The position numbers and the translations under genes were made by a program. Below are positions 44,881 to 57,358 of a stretch of DNA of 64,000 bases, one piece after another. The notes beneath the pieces are model-generated. The model was not told the origin of the DNA, did not search any database, and saw only the letters and a list, made by a program, of their open reading frames with translations. The first letter of the stretch is position 1. The number at the start of each line of letters is the position of its first letter. Origin of the DNA: Pezizomycotina sp. ARF18 (lineage: Eukaryota > Ascomycota); contig AZLU01000029.1 in the NCBI GenBank assembly GCA_002224055.1, positions 140,170 to 204,169 of the forward strand. The letters are read 5' to 3'.

Positions 44881-45159
44881 TAGCGGATTTCCTGCCAACC
44901 GAGAGACTAATGGGCGTGCTATACAAAAACCTTGTGATGGTAGTGAGTATCGGATTTTTATAGCGATCATAAACATGCATGACTGACTACTCGCAAAGCT
45001 GGGCTTGAGATGTTTGAGCAGCGCAATTTCCTGCAGGCAGGATGGATAAATAGCCAGCCCTCCCCGAATGCTGCGAAGAAAGAGTTTCCCATCTACGCAT
45101 CTTTCCTCCTCGGAATTCCTCCTTATCGAAGGTATCTAGTTTAAGCCAATTAGCATAAC

Positions 45160-46758
45160 AACGAAGAACGGAATACCAAATGAAATTTTGTTAGAAGTCC
45201 GTAGTTACAGCTTTTCCTCACCTCCAAGCTAGACTACAAGTGGCGCTTACAACTTCGTACATCGCACAGTCCCTAATCGATAAAAATATAGATTTACAAC
45301 GCCCTAGATCCTTACGATGTAGATGATAGAAATACTCTACTTGCTCTCCGCCTCGTAACCGAGCGGCACGGGGGTTTGCGACGCCCAGTGCCTTCAAACT
45401 ATGGAGAATCGGGAACGGATGTGGCTAGGAAGTTTCACGCCGCGAAGATTTCTCGATGTCTACGCACCCGATGGCGAAGAATATCGAATGCGTCCAAATC
45501 GATATAGATAGCATGCTTCCCGGCTTCTTGCTGAATGATAAGACAGCTAACACTGGCTTTGGAAATTGCCAGCATTTGGTCTACGTAGCTAATCACAAAC
45601 CTTGTACAAATTGTAGGTACTAAGCCGACCAAAGATGAAATGGATCACATCCAGAGTACCGACTTTTCGTACAAGAGTTACATAGATGGCTTCAAGTATC
45701 TATTAGCCTTCACGTACAGCCGAGATTTCTACGCTTTGTTAGTCGTGGTTTTCAGTATTTGCGGTCGTACAATCCGGTGTTTGAGAATCAACAAAGTTTC
45801 CAAGCTATACAGTTTTTCGTCTCCCGAGAGCGCAAAGAGACTCGAAATATGGGCCAAAAACATGTGGGGAGCGCTCCGTTGGTCACTTCACCGGAATACT
45901 CGCCCAACAACTACACAACCGAGTTGTGCCTCATAAAATTGGAACACGTTTCGTGCTTATCGACGAGTCCAATCTCTACAAAGACCTTATTAACATGCAC
46001 CCCCAGATTGTGCTATACAAGACTTACGACAATTGCCTTCTTACTTTCTTCGAAAACGCATGGGAGACCAAGCTAGTGATGATCGGCGACGAGAGCTGTT
46101 ACAACGGCTTCGACCAAGCCGCGATGGACTTTTGCGATTATTATCTGAGCAGGAGCTATATATACGGACGAGGGGTTGGGCAAAAGCTGGAGCCTGACTT
46201 CGGGTCGTGTAATTTGGGTACAGAACTCCATGCCAACATCTCAACCCTCAACCAGAAAAATAGTAAGTACATCTGTCGTTTTCATCTCCATCATTTTATA
46301 GAGGAGAAGACAACTATCTCCAAGATTTCTTAAGGGACTGGCGGAGCTTGGAGGAACTTTAGCTTGTCAACTGTGCAATCTTGTGTGGTCCAGGAAGCCC
46401 AGAGAACAGGCCTGACTCTTGGGAAAAGATCTTTCGTGTTTGCATAGAAGAACACCTACCCGGTCTACGGAATATATTTTTGATGGGCTAAGATATATCC
46501 GACCATCGATCACGGGGGAATCCGCTTTCAAGCCGCTGCCAGGTGGAAATGCGGACCCCGCTCCACAACTGCCGTTGGGAGGACCTGTACGAACTCAGTG
46601 AGCTTCGGAGCGTGATCATCAATAAGAGGTTAGAGGAAGAGATGCCCCAGAACAAATGGCTGAGCAAGTTTCGTGGCGAGTCGGAGTGCTGGGAGTCTAT
46701 GGTAGCTCCAGGCGTTTCAATGAATTACGAGTCCGTACGGGCTCAAGGGATAACGTAG
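45160..46758 (+). pseudogene. F-box-like protein, tandem copy 1 (decayed)
   Basis: Homologous over its length to the intact gene at 47118. The pieces are IPNEILLEV near 45167, DDRNTLLALRLV and GFATPSAFKLWR near 45330-45400, KNIECVQIDIDSMLPGFLL near 45475, YSRDFYALLVVVFSICGRTIRCLRI near 45720, and MPQNKWLSKFRGESECWESM near 46643. They lie in several frames. The splice donor equivalent to intron 2 of the intact gene reads GATAAG instead of GTAAG. It is a likely dead copy. Confidence 0.65.
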
Positions 46759-46759
46759 G

Positions 46760-47115
46760 ATGTTTCGCCTGGAGGATCGGACACCACGAATAAGAGCTGG
46801 GACGTCTCAAACTACCTTGACAGTGTTTAGACAGCATTTACTATACATATAAGTAAATCACAGAAGGTATAGACAATCCCGACCGTAGTGTAAGATGTAA
46901 ATGCGATATCTAAAATGAGAGCGTTTGGTTGTTGTAGAATTGGTGTATAGTAGAAGTCCTACGCGTTGTCGCAGTGCAGCTACAAAAACCAAAACCTCCG
47001 CATCCACCCCCGACGGCCAATAAAATAAATCCTCACTAGTCGCGAATTCGTGACATGATGAGAGAACATTTAACACCGTTGTTCGAGCCTTCGCGGTCCA
47101 GCTTGAACGTAATTA
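46760..47115. other. Spacer between tandem F-box-like copies
   Basis: No coding signal. It holds the presumed promoter of the intact copy. Confidence 0.4.
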
Positions 47116-47117
47116 TA

Positions 47118-48741
47118 ATGATACCGAAATTGCCCAACGAGATCTTTGCTCTGGTGCGTGTGCACATAGCGGATCCGCCGTCTTTCTATTGAATGGTAAG
47201 AGTGCTAACGACGTGTATTTACTACTCTAATTGCCTAGATCTGCAGCTGTCTGGAGCCGGAGCTCGATGAGGGGAGCCCTAACATAAACACGCTGCTCGC
47301 GCTTCGGAGCGTATGCCAAGCGACCCGGAGATTTGCAACACCGATGGTATTCCGGAGGTGGAGGCTCGGAGGCGGTCGCGGCCAGGAAGAATCTCATCGG
47401 GAGGCCCTGATAGCCTCAGGCCATCCGATATCGGAGCACGTGGAGCGGCTGGTGGTAGACGTCGATAGCATGATCCCTGGCTTCATATTAGATCGTAAGC
47501 GTCACGTCTAACTATACGGGCCCACACCATACTATACAACGTACTAATAGCCGTATCTTCTAGAACTTGATCCACCAGAAGGAAAGCCAAGACGCAGCTT
47601 CGTCGACGTCCACGGAGAACATAACGTCGACGACGTAGAGCAAATAAGTGCGCACGCCAGGGTTTTCCGCGATATCCTCACCTACGTGTTCAGCATCTGT
47701 CACGGTAGGGTTCGGACGCTGGAGCTCGCCGAAGATTCCCGGATATCGAATCCAAGAGTGAGCGGCGGCAAGGGCGATAGATGGCTTCTGCATTACGTCA
47801 CACGCTTCGACGCATGGCGGGTATGCTTTTGGCAAGCTATCAGTTGCGCGTTCAGCGCTAACAACCACGCTTTTCCCCGCTTGACGAGCTTGGAGCTCTG
47901 GCTCCGGAACTTCGACCGCGTGTGGTTCCTCTGGCGCAAACCGAAACTGAACGCCTCCCGCAAAGGCCTCGTAAATTGTTTTCACGCGTACGACGCTTCT
48001 CAGTGGCAGTCCTTCGCGGATAACAAAAATGGGGTCGTTCCTTCCCTAAGGAATATCCGCAACGTAAGCGTATCCCTCTACGGTGTTCGGATGTTTAATA
48101 CCTGGGGCGCACAGAGGATCACAGAACCCCACGGAGGCGTACAAGAATTCTGCGAAGGGTTCCTGTTGCCACAATCGCGGATAGACTCTCTCGTAATAGA
48201 CTTTGACCTTCCTCCAATGGTCGATAAGCAGACGGCTATTTCACCGCTGATTACTTCAATCGCGCCAAGTAAATGGACTCGTTTGAACAAGTTGAACTTG
48301 ATTTATTTCATCGAAGGCTCAGACAGGTATCTCATCCGCTTCCTAACGGCGTGCACAGGCCTCCGACGTCTGGGTCTTTATCAATGCACCATAACGCGCG
48401 ATACGGACGACGGTGAGGATGGGACTGAATCGGCACCGCGCTGGGCTGATATATTCGAAACATGCGACCGTGAACTGAAGGATCTGACGGATTTATCGTT
48501 GGAGGGGCTCCGTTACTATACCTTTGCTGAGAGCTATCATCTACCTGTAAACGTTGATCCGCTCATGAGGGAGATGTGGCGTGAAACTGTCTACACGGAC
48601 GTTTCTGAGGACAGTGACTCTTTTTACAAACTCGTTGGAAACGTTGCGAGGAGAAGGAAAGAAAGGGGTATGTCGGAAAACGAGTGGCTGAATATGTTCT
48701 CCAGGAAGCCGGATCGCTGGGAGACGATAGTCAAGTTATAG
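47118..48741 (+). CDS. F-box-like protein, intact, 489 residues
   Basis: Exon 1 (47118-47153) encodes MIPKLPNEIFAL, the start of an F-box-like motif (LPxEIxxxI). Intron 1 is 47154-47238 (GTGCGT, branch GCTAAC, CCTAG). Exon 2 (47239-47494) has ICSCLEPELDE, LLALRSVCQATRRFATPMVF and HVERLVVDVDSMIPGF. Intron 2 is 47495-47563 (GTAAGC, branch TACTAAT, TTCTAG). Exon 3 runs to the TAA at 48741-ish end and carries LRR-like lines such as FPRLTSLELWLRNFD, LTACTGLRRLGLYQC and LTDLSLEGLRYY, ending NEWLNMFSRKPDRWETIVKL. All junctions keep frame. Role by analogy: substrate adaptor of an SCF ubiquitin ligase, but the F-box is short and this is not proven. It is the only intact member of three tandem copies. 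Confidence 0.75.
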
Positions 48742-48744
48742 CAC

Positions 48745-49565
48745 TTGCTTCTTTGTACGAACTTCTCATGCCATTCAGAGCTCACCATATATGTGCCTGA
48801 TATATAATATGGTACTATTGAAAACGTCTGAGATTATTTAGAATGACCGGAAATCGTCAAGGTATTTTCTGAGGCGTATCATAGAAAGATAGACAACCGA
48901 ACTCATGCAATCCACACTCCTAATGTAACCCATTTAAGACTCTTTGATTGGCCCTAGAGCGTAGTGTATTCCACATGAGTCATGATTTCTTTCCTAATAG
49001 TGAAGCAAATTAGTATTTTTAGCCTATAAAGGACGCATGCTTGATACTGCGAATCTACCGTTAGGAATCCCTCATCATAGTAGCGTGTCCTGCGGCAATT
49101 AAAAAATGCTGATTGGATAAGTATAAGTCGCATGAACTAGCAGCGTGCATCAGCTTGTGTTCAGGCAAGCGCTTATTTCAGTACTGTATGCCACCTAAAA
49201 GGGTGTCGATGGCATCTTTTTGGGTAACGGTATTCCCCTCTATTCTATGAGCTTCTATCATAAGACCCGGAAAGGTATTGTTACTAGATATTTGAGACTA
49301 TTATACAGTTGGTTTCTTAGGAAAATACTAGTGTTGCCATTTCTGCATGCTATGTCTCCGGAGGGACGTTAAGACAAAAATCCGGAAGAAAAACTATAAA
49401 AAGGACGGGAGGAAACAGTCGGTGGTTTGACTCTTGAAAGAAGCCGCTATTAGCAACATTTTGACGTGATCATATTATTTTCTCTTTTATTTCACCGCTT
49501 TGAATATTCAATCTAGTCTGGTTTTATTCTGGATATACTATTCCTACCAGCAAACCTGTAAACAA
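48745..49565. other. Spacer between tandem F-box-like copies
   Basis: AT-rich, with no coding signal seen. The downstream part is the presumed promoter of copy 3. Confidence 0.4.
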
Positions 49566-49571
49566 GCAAAA

Positions 49572-50705
49572 ATGTCCATGAGCAAGCTATGCATCCCTAA
49601 TGAGGTTCTGCTTCTGGTATTTATTATCCTCCCTGAGACTCACGTTAGTTTAATTTCATTAATGTCTTAATAGCTAGCACTAATTTCATATCTTCTCATG
49701 TTTAGATTTGCAAGTGCTTCGACCCATATGATTCTGAGGATTCCAAAACGCTTCAGACGTTGAGATTAGTTTCCCAGGCAGGCCTGCATTTCGCCACGCC
49801 GTACGCCTTCAAGGTGTGGCAACTCGGCAGTGGACGAGGCGAGCAGGACTCCCGCAGAGAAGCTTGTTCTATCTTTGGATATGGCCATCCTATGTTCAAG
49901 AACGTCGAATGTCTGGATGCCAAAATACCTTTTGAATCTTATGGAAATGCCTGAAGATGAAGACTGGATAATCAACTCTGAAGTCGACGCTTCGATTTAC
50001 GACAAAGACCTTCACGCTAAAATGGCTCACAAATACGGAAGGGACTTTACCGCCTTGCTGATCATGGTATTGCGCCTCTGCCACGACCGGATCTGCATCC
50101 TAAGAATTTCAGAGGCTTCACAATACTTTTCTCCGATGGGCTTCGAGGACCCTTCCTGGGAACTCTCCGAAACCTTCAGGACTTGGGTGACATGTTTTTG
50201 GCAAGCGATTCATATGGTTTCAGATCCAACACATTCAGTCGCCTCAATGAATTGGAGTTTCGTTTGCGATCTCTAAAACACGTCCCTTATATATAGCAAG
50301 AATCCGATCGCGTTTTGCTCTCCGACTCTATCAACTCTACTGTCCTCATTGATAATCTTTGAATATTATAATAATGCTGCGATATACTGTCTTCGAGATA
50401 TGCACAATATAAATCTGGTATTATACGGCAGTCCTGAAGAAGAAAACACCAACGCACATCCCGAGCAGTTCGATCGTTTTTGCGAATTTTTCCTTAGCAT
50501 GCAAATGATCTATTTGAGGAGCCTTGAGCTCGACCTTGGGCGGAGCAATCTGAAACCTGGCCGCGGCACTGATTTACATGAACTGTCTGATAACCAGAAT
50601 CACGATCGCTTGACCAAGTTGAAATTATGCTTTTTCGTCGAACGCCATCACAGGTCTCTTTTTGGATTCCTGATGGACTGTAAATCCCTTAGGGAGCTTC
50701 ATTGA
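49572..50705 (+). pseudogene. F-box-like protein, tandem copy 3 (decayed C-terminal half)
   Basis: Exon 1 (49572-49616) reads MSMSKLCIPNEVLLL. An intron 49617-49705 (GTATTT to TTTAG) is followed by ICKCFDPYDSEDSKTLQTLR, AGLHFATPYAFKVW and a stop after YGNA. The next frame resumes with MPEDEDWIINSEVDAS, GRDFTALLIMVLRLCHDRICI and WVTCFWQAIH (copy 2: CFWQAIS), then FSRLNELEFRLRSLK in a third, then INLVLYGSPEE, LRSLELDLG and LTKLKLCFFVE in another. The homologous ending NEWLNMF of copy 2 is not found, so the 3' end is lost. It is in the same orientation and intron position as copy 2. Confidence 0.65.
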
Positions 50706-51204
50706 TAGAATGCGTTGTGGTTACTCAACTAGGGATGATGTTGAGGACAATGACGAGGAGTGCGAGTACGGGGTGTAATTTATCGTATGAATACCGCAGC
50801 TGTTATCACTCTATATTTGACGGTGTTTCCGCAGCAGAATTGCATGGATATTTCTTTTGACCTTTAGAATTAGCTTGGCGTGAAGGATATTCTTTTATAT
50901 TTTTCTCTCACATTAACATCTGAACATATAACTCCGGAGCCTTGTAATGCTTCTACTAGGCTCTGAAACGAAGTTTTAATTTTTTCGGTGGTGAAGGCCT
51001 CCTGAGCTGTTGGATTTGTGTTAGTGAATTCAGGATCTTCCATAGCATAGTGTACGTCTTGTTCAAGTTAGACGGCGGAGTCAGTTTGCGTTGGCCAACG
51101 ATAGCCACTGAGCTTGACAGATATACTATCGAGACATTGGTGCTAAAGCTTTTATGTGCAATTTTTATCTCTCCCCGCATGCTAAAATAACGAAGGATTC
51201 CCAG

Positions 51205-51214
51205 TTTATATAAA
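51205..51214 (+). promoter_or_regulatory. TATA-like box before a tiny candidate gene
   Basis: TTTATATAAA stands 70 bases before the ATG at 51284, with a pyrimidine-rich leader (TTTTCTCCCTTT) between. Positional inference. Confidence 0.35.
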
Positions 51215-51283
51215 CAGAGCCTCATTTTCTCCCTTTAAACCCTTTCTTTCCTCTAACCCACGGTTTTTGCAAAATTGCTAGCA

Positions 51284-51452
51284 ATGGGAGCTTCAGTTCC
51301 AAAGGTGGCGGAGGTGGCGGAGGAAACACCAAGCGCGCGTAGTTTAAGCTTCTCCGACTCGGACATCGGTTTGTGAGCTTCTTGACACACTGTCCCATTT
51401 TACTCTCCTAAACATTATCGTAGAAGGACCAAGCGTTGTTTCCATCTCATAG
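51284..51452 (+). CDS. Tiny spliced candidate gene, 37 residues
   Basis: ATG at 51284 opens MGASVPKVAEVAEETPSARS and reaches SFSDSDI at 51368. A 55-base intron (51369-51423, GTTTGT, CTAAAC branch-like, ATCGTAG) joins in frame to EGPSVVSIS and a TAG at 51450-51452. It is Ser/Val-rich and lacks a signal peptide. Support is the TATA box, leader and splice signals only. It could be chance or the first exons of something decayed. Confidence 0.25.
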
Positions 51453-51459
51453 AAGATGT

Positions 51460-52010
51460 GTGGTGAACAGCGCATCGAAAGAACCCATTAGAGTTTTCAG
51501 TTCGTTGATAAGAAACTCATCCTCTGATCTTATATGTTCTATTTCCTCCTCAAGAATATTTATTCTCGTGGTGGTAAAATATCGTCCTGAGCCGTCATGC
51601 TCAGCGAGCTTAGAAGATGATTATCCGTCTTTCCCAAATAGCATGTGTACCTGATCTCTAAACTTTGAACGCTTTTCAGCGGCATTATGTTCTTATCGCT
51701 TCGTGTTTCGACTCTTCACTTAGATTAATGTCTATGAGCAGGGAATCAAATCCCATCATGGTACATCCTAAGCAGAAAGGTGCCGGATTTGGACAGTCGA
51801 CCTTTGACGAAAGCTCCAGGTGAGCCAGGTACACCAGACACGGCGAACAACCGCTCTCGAGCAAGCACAGAGGCAAAAATCATGGTCGTTGTGAGATTCT
51901 CTTCCAAAACGGGTTTTAGATTTCGCGTAATATCTAGGGAGTTTCTTTGGTCGACGAGATCCTATCTCACCTCGCTATGGAAATAATTGGCCGCGAGGTA
52001 ATGCAGATGT
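51460..52010. other. Unresolved coding-like stretch
   Basis: Coding-like pieces occur on the minus strand: NILEEEIEHIRSEDEFLINE with LKTLMGSFDAL (coiled-coil-like, near 51580-51450) and MMGFDSLLIDINLSEESK near 51750. On the plus strand a short frame (51978-52082) MEIIGREVMQMWARFNAE overlaps the end of the ankyrin relic. No gene model could be built. Confidence 0.3.
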
Positions 52011-52019
52011 GGGCAAGGT

Positions 52020-54596
52020 TTAATGCCGAAATCGACGGTATACCGCCGGTAGTGCCTTCCTGGCCAAAGTGGGGCTTCTAAGTCGCCCTCTTCGGATGTG
52101 TTCAGAGACTAGCGCAAGAATTTCCTCTGCTATTTTCTGTGCGTTTGCACTGGGGAGACCGTCCGCAACGCCAAGCTCTTTTAGTTCTTTCTTACTTAGA
52201 TATTTTTTGGCGAGGGTCTTCAATTGCGTTCTCCTCCTCTTCAGATCGTTAATGTAAATTTGAAAGTCCGCTGTCTCTACTTCCCAGAGCGACCCTGCGT
52301 TCCAGTCTGCTCCATAATTAAGTGGCTCCCTTGGACGAATGAACAGATACTCTCGGTCATATTCGTCGCCCATATTACTGCAGACGTAAAATTCGAGTAA
52401 ATCCATAGTGCGAGGCCTCTTTAGTATTCCACAAGGAATATCTGTGAGTATATGAGAGAACCTGCATCTACTAGCAGCCGGATTGAATTTCTTTGCGGAA
52501 GCTTAATCGCATAAGCGATGGCCGTAAGGTTATCTCGATCCTCGCGTCGATATCGATCGCGTCCCGAAGTAGAAGAAACTGAAGCCCTTTCGGCCACAGC
52601 ACGGTTGAATGTAGCGGTGTTTGTCCTAGCTTATCTCGCTCGTGTATCGCGTCGGGATTCTTTCTGAGACGGAGCGGAGGGCTTCATCGATCTTTCGAGC
52701 ACTGCGACCGAGCAGAAACCACACAACGCAGCTGAAATAATCAGAATAGTCACTTAGTGCTCGGGTGGACAACTTACATTCTCGGAATGGTTCTGAACCT
52801 TTCAAGTGGGAGAACCAAGCTAAGGTACTCTGGATAGCAATTAGCGAGGACGCGGAGAATCATTACTTTAAATGCTTACCAGGTTTTCTAGAGCTTGATC
52901 CCAAATCGGCGCACTTCCGCCGGCCTCCACGAATTTTTCAGACGCTGACTTGATCGTGCCTGTCGCCGCCTTGGATAGCAAAGCATGGATTGGGCACCTA
53001 AAATCCTAGTATCTGATAACTGTTTCCTTGAGGCGCGTCCATAACTTGCCCTCCTTCATCGTTCGAAGCGTTTTGAACGATGCTATATAGCCTTTCTACA
53101 GCTTTGGAGATTTTGATCACGAGATCCATCGCCAGCTCGTGGAGTTCTTTTATCTAGCCGGTTCTCATAGTAAATTCAATATTTTGGTTCCGTACTACAC
53201 ATATTAGCTTGAAAGCTTCTTCTTGCTGGTGAAGAAACTCACGTGGATTATATTGTTTCTTTCGGCCTACGTCGTTCAGGCTCGTCTGGCCCGTAGAAAG
53301 CGCAATGTTCAACTCGGTTAAAGCTTCAGCTATCATCGCTCAGTATGGCGATCTTTGATCGAGAAGATCTTTCTCCGGATCTGATGGGCGCCGAGTGTCG
53401 ATGGAAGACGCCAATTCGATCATTGCAAAAATGAACCCGAGAGCGCCTTGGTCTTCAGGCACGACCCGCTGCCACGACAGCTTTGGTGCTATCGAAAACC
53501 CGCTGGCTCCGTATGTTAGAGTCAGGGATGGTTCAATACACTTATCTAAAATCCCCAGTTTAGGCGGTAATGAGATACGTTCCGCTTTCCGAGCTGGTTA
53601 TAATGATTTGCTTTTCAGTCTTGGATTCTGTTTCCTTGGATAATCTGCATAATACTGCAAGATACTTGACAGTAGTTGGGGCTTTCCAATAAGCTCTCCC
53701 GCCGCAAGAACAGTGTCTCGCTTAGAGTTCGATGGGTGCGCCGCCATAATCTTCATGAGCGCCATGAGACCGTCCTCCATGCGCATAACGCTGGCGTTCG
53801 TGATAGCTACGGTGCGTTGGGTTTCAACGACATTGTTAATTGTTGGTAGACATGAATTCGATCGGAAATATCCGGATTTCTAGTCGGGTAGCCGTGTAAT
53901 GGATTCCAAGGTATCGATTCTGGATGATATTACGCCGGATTTTAGATCGGCAATGGATAATTGTTGCCGATGGATTGTGGTGCTGATGTAGAGCCGGCTA
54001 CTAGACCAGCAATCTTCGCCGAGATAGCGTCGCCTTGAGCGTAGAGGGTACCGATGCTCTTTTGCACCCTGTTTGTCGATAGCGCGAGAGATTTTAGGCT
54101 AGCGTTCACGGTATGAAGATCGTGCGCGACTTGTTGCAAACTCGGACTACCTAAAGTCAGCTACAATGTGAGGATATATGGCGGTTACTGACTTCTGGTT
54201 ATCTACTAAATAGCGAACAGGTCCGACTTAACCCTCTCCAAATTCCCTTGGATAGTTGAAGCTTTTAGCCTTCACCGTATGCTTCAGCGATTTCCATAAC
54301 AACTTCTCCTCAGATCGCCAGATATCGGAACGACCGGTAATAAGTACGCGTCTAGAGTATCGCCTCGTCGCTCGCTCGCCGCACGATATCGTTAAACAAG
54401 GGTCATAATTCTGCTGTCCGGTCGCCGCGACTTTCGCGAATAGCCTCTCCAGCACCTGTAGGCTTTCATTTACCCGTACCCACTCTTCCGGCGCATCGTG
54501 TAACATAAAACTATCCGCGCTGATGTTTGAGGACCTTTTCGCCCTAATGTCGGCGAACAACAGGACTGCCGAAGCTATTCCGAGTGCTTCAGCCAT
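52020..54596 (-). pseudogene. Ankyrin protein with fungal N-terminal (NLR-associated) domain, degraded
   Basis: The Met at 54596 begins MAEALGIASAVLLFADIRAK, the hallmark of the N-terminal domain common to fungal STAND/ankyrin proteins (PF17111-like). HDAPEEWVRVNESLQVLERL and EKLLWKSLKHTVK follow. Further on are HDLHTVNASLKSLAL (54139-53942), EDGLMALMKIMAAHP near 53780 and LTLTYGASGFSIAPKL near 53500, a segment usual before the ankyrin part. GQTPLHSTVLWPKGLQFLL near 52620 and NLTAIAYAIKLPQRNSIRLL near 52520 are two ankyrin repeats. A 129-codon C-terminal frame (52406-52020) follows with KKYLSKKELKELGV. Pieces lie in different frames with gaps; introns or decay are not separable by eye. A probable broken receptor-like protein. 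Confidence 0.6.
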
Positions 54597-54599
54597 GCT

Positions 54600-55286
54600 G
54601 GGTGTGATCGTATGTGGGTCGAATAGTCAAGACACTGTCCCGGCGATTCAGTTGATTGTGCATCTGTAAAATGTGACAAGCTATAGCTATCATGAGCATA
54701 ATCAGAATAAAATGCCATTCACTGAATTTACTACGACTATGCCCAGGACGTTTTACAAATGTTTCGATAAATCTCATTTATCCCAAAGCCTTCTCTCTCG
54801 GCATCAGCCATCACTTTTAGGGCTCACACAAGCGGGATGGAGGGCCGATCCCGCTCCACCTTTCGTTTGCAAGGCCGTGTATAAATGTGGAATAAAGCGG
54901 GCGCTAAGGAACAATCAAAATAGACTTTGTTGAAGCTGTTCAGAACTGAGGAAGTTCTACATTTACGTATTACGCTCAGTTTGTTCAGCCCGCCTACATC
55001 CTTGTCAGTAGAATACGACAAGATTGCTAGTAGAGAGCGTAGATTACATTGCTGAAAAGGGCTGGCTCTGATAGAGCGTGCAAAAATAGGCAACACGCCC
55101 CGCAAAAATTCTCGACACCTAAATGAGCAATATATTCGAAGTCGCTAGAGCCTAGAGTCAGCAGAAGCGATCAATAGACATGTTACCATCCCTAAGCGAA
55201 TCTTCCGCTATAAAATTAAAAAAAAAAAAAAACACATCAAAATCGACAAAACCCAATTTCGATGAAACTGGCTTCAAAAAATAGAA

Positions 55287-55290
<4 letters not shown>
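54600..55290. other. Intergenic, no gene seen
   Basis: Short frames only. It ends in an A14 tract (about 55217) next to the tRNA region. Confidence 0.4.

Positions 55291-55295
<5 letters not shown>

Positions 55296-55318
<23 letters not shown>
55296..55318 (-). terminator. T-run downstream of tRNA-Ile
   Basis: On the minus strand, 23 T residues begin 12 bases after the tRNA-Ile end and would end RNA polymerase III transcription. Confidence 0.7.
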
Positions 55319-55330
55319 CGCATGAACAAC

Positions 55331-55417
55331 TAGAGAGTACGAGGGTCGAACTCGCGACCTTGGCGTTATTATCTCGCGATATTAGCACCACGCTCTAACC
55401 AACTGAGCTAACCCTCC
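55331..55417 (-). tRNA. tRNA-Ile (anticodon AAU), 13-base intron
   Basis: On the minus strand GGAGGGT (55417-55411) pairs with ACTCTCT (55338-55332) with G-U pairs, discriminator A at 55331. TAGCTCAGTTGGTTAGAGC is a standard D arm. The anticodon arm GGTGCTAAT...AACGCC has the loop CTAATAA split after the base 3' of the anticodon by about 13 bases (TCGCGAGATAATA), the canonical intron position. The T arm GCGAGTTCGACCCTCGT is standard. The terminal pair is G-U, a slight weakness. Confidence 0.9.
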
Positions 55418-55419
55418 TG

Positions 55420-57350
55420 CTCAGTTTGTCAATGAGAGCGAGTCGCGGAAAACAGTACATAAGCTAAGTTGAAAGTGGGAAGGTGATTCTTACCTCGTGC
55501 GAGAGTTTCCAGCAGCGAACGGTTGTTCGCGGGTTAGAATTTGTCTCAAAGAGTGAGTCAAGACCTGTGAGAGTCATAAAGCAGCTTGACAGACCTCGAG
55601 CTTATGTCTTCCTGCGCGGAGTTTTTATAAAGACACCATTGGAGGAGACAGGTCAACCTCCGATCTGTGACGATAAACTTTCCATGTTCTTCAAGCATTT
55701 GAAAAGGTTATTTCAACGTATGGTATTTTCGAGTCGCTGAATAATATCGCGCATTGGACCTCAAGCCATTGGATATTGACATACACTGTTTTTGGTCTCA
55801 TACCCTGAAAAAAAAAAAAAAAAAAAAAAAAAGATTATGGTTACAAGACTGCCCATGCCTCTACTACAATCCCTGCATTCGCAATGCGATAGCAGGATTA
55901 ATAGCAAGGGCTTTAAGAACTACCAGGAAAACTGGTGCAATTTATCCCGGAGAGATGCATCTGCACGGTCTATAGATTCCGGTATACAGCTACCAAAATG
56001 GAATTTCTGATCTAAATTATATTATCATACGAAATTCCTTTGTAGCGGCTTCATAAGTTTGCACCTACCTCTAGCCTTACCACCGATAGCTCTAATTCCT
56101 TTGTACAAAATCGCTGGAGAGACTTCGTTATTTGCTCAACAAACAATAGTTATCCCGGGTGGGGGGTATTAGTTTTAAATACCATAATGTAGCATATATC
56201 GCAGATATTTTTTTTAATAACGGTATAAATCTAAATTCAAAATATAATATACATTCTTTGCATGGCTATATAAGTTTTAACGGCAATGATATTTCGCGCC
56301 CCTAAAAGCTATTTCGCACCTCGGCGGCCTATAAACCGCGAACAACTGAATGCGATATATATAAGCGCCTCACAGCAGCTGTTAGAATTAGTGCGGCCCC
56401 GTCAAAGGCAGTAGCAGCGATAAAAATATCCTATGGCTTCTAGCTACTAATTAATTATCAGTGTATCTTCTATAGACAAACTACATATATTTTATCTGCG
56501 GAGAGGTGCCAATTATTTTTCTTGAGTATGAAAATATCACGGCCTATTTTAAAAGTTGTATACTAGCATAAGTATAAACTACTTAACAGTTCTTATGATA
56601 TGAAAGAAATCGGGAAGGGCTTTAGAAAAGAAAAGTAAACTAAAGGAAACGGGCAAGTTTAGCAGCAAAATACTTGAACTCGATCGCACAAATTTTGGGA
56701 AATTGACCACAGATCTATCAGATATAGTCATATATTTTGGTTGTCTTCATCCAAAAATATATATATATAAAGAATAAGAACAATCAATAGAAGCGTAGAG
56801 TACGCTGTATAAACGATAATTAAGGCTAAACTCTACTGATCATATAAAGAATCCTCGGTCTCAATCTAGCGTTTCGAACATCTATTGAATCAAGGAATCC
56901 ACATGTACATCTAATGGCAATTGTGAGGCATCTTTCTGTGCTACCTGCACACGCCCATGGATACATTAGTTCCGTTTCTTTCTTTCTTTTCTCCCCCCCC
57001 CCCCCCCAAATTTTTTTTTTGGTCTGGCAATACTTCATCCTATCATGACGTAGAAACGAACGGCCCCGGGATTCCAAGACGTACATCGTAGTATCAAACG
57101 ATGACTGAACTCACAAAAGAAAACCATTCTCATTTCAACAACATGCGGAGACCCTCTTCATTATAGGAGATAAGGCTTATACAATACGCATCAGACTGAA
57201 CGGGGCAGACCACACTATGCTAAGGTAATGGGGAGCAACCATTATTTTTTATCAAAACTATCAGAGCTTTTGATTAGAGGAATAGTAGATATTTCCGTTC
57301 TGGAAAAAAGAAATCGCATCGTTACAAACGCAAACATAAGAAGGAAAACC
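55420..57350. other. Intergenic, AT-rich; no supported gene
   Basis: An 85-codon plus frame (55483-55740) has no support. A25 lies near 55808-55832 and C14 followed by T10 near 56994-57020. (TA)n occurs near 56757-56770. Otherwise nothing is visible. Confidence 0.4.
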
Positions 57351-57358
57351 AACTAAAG

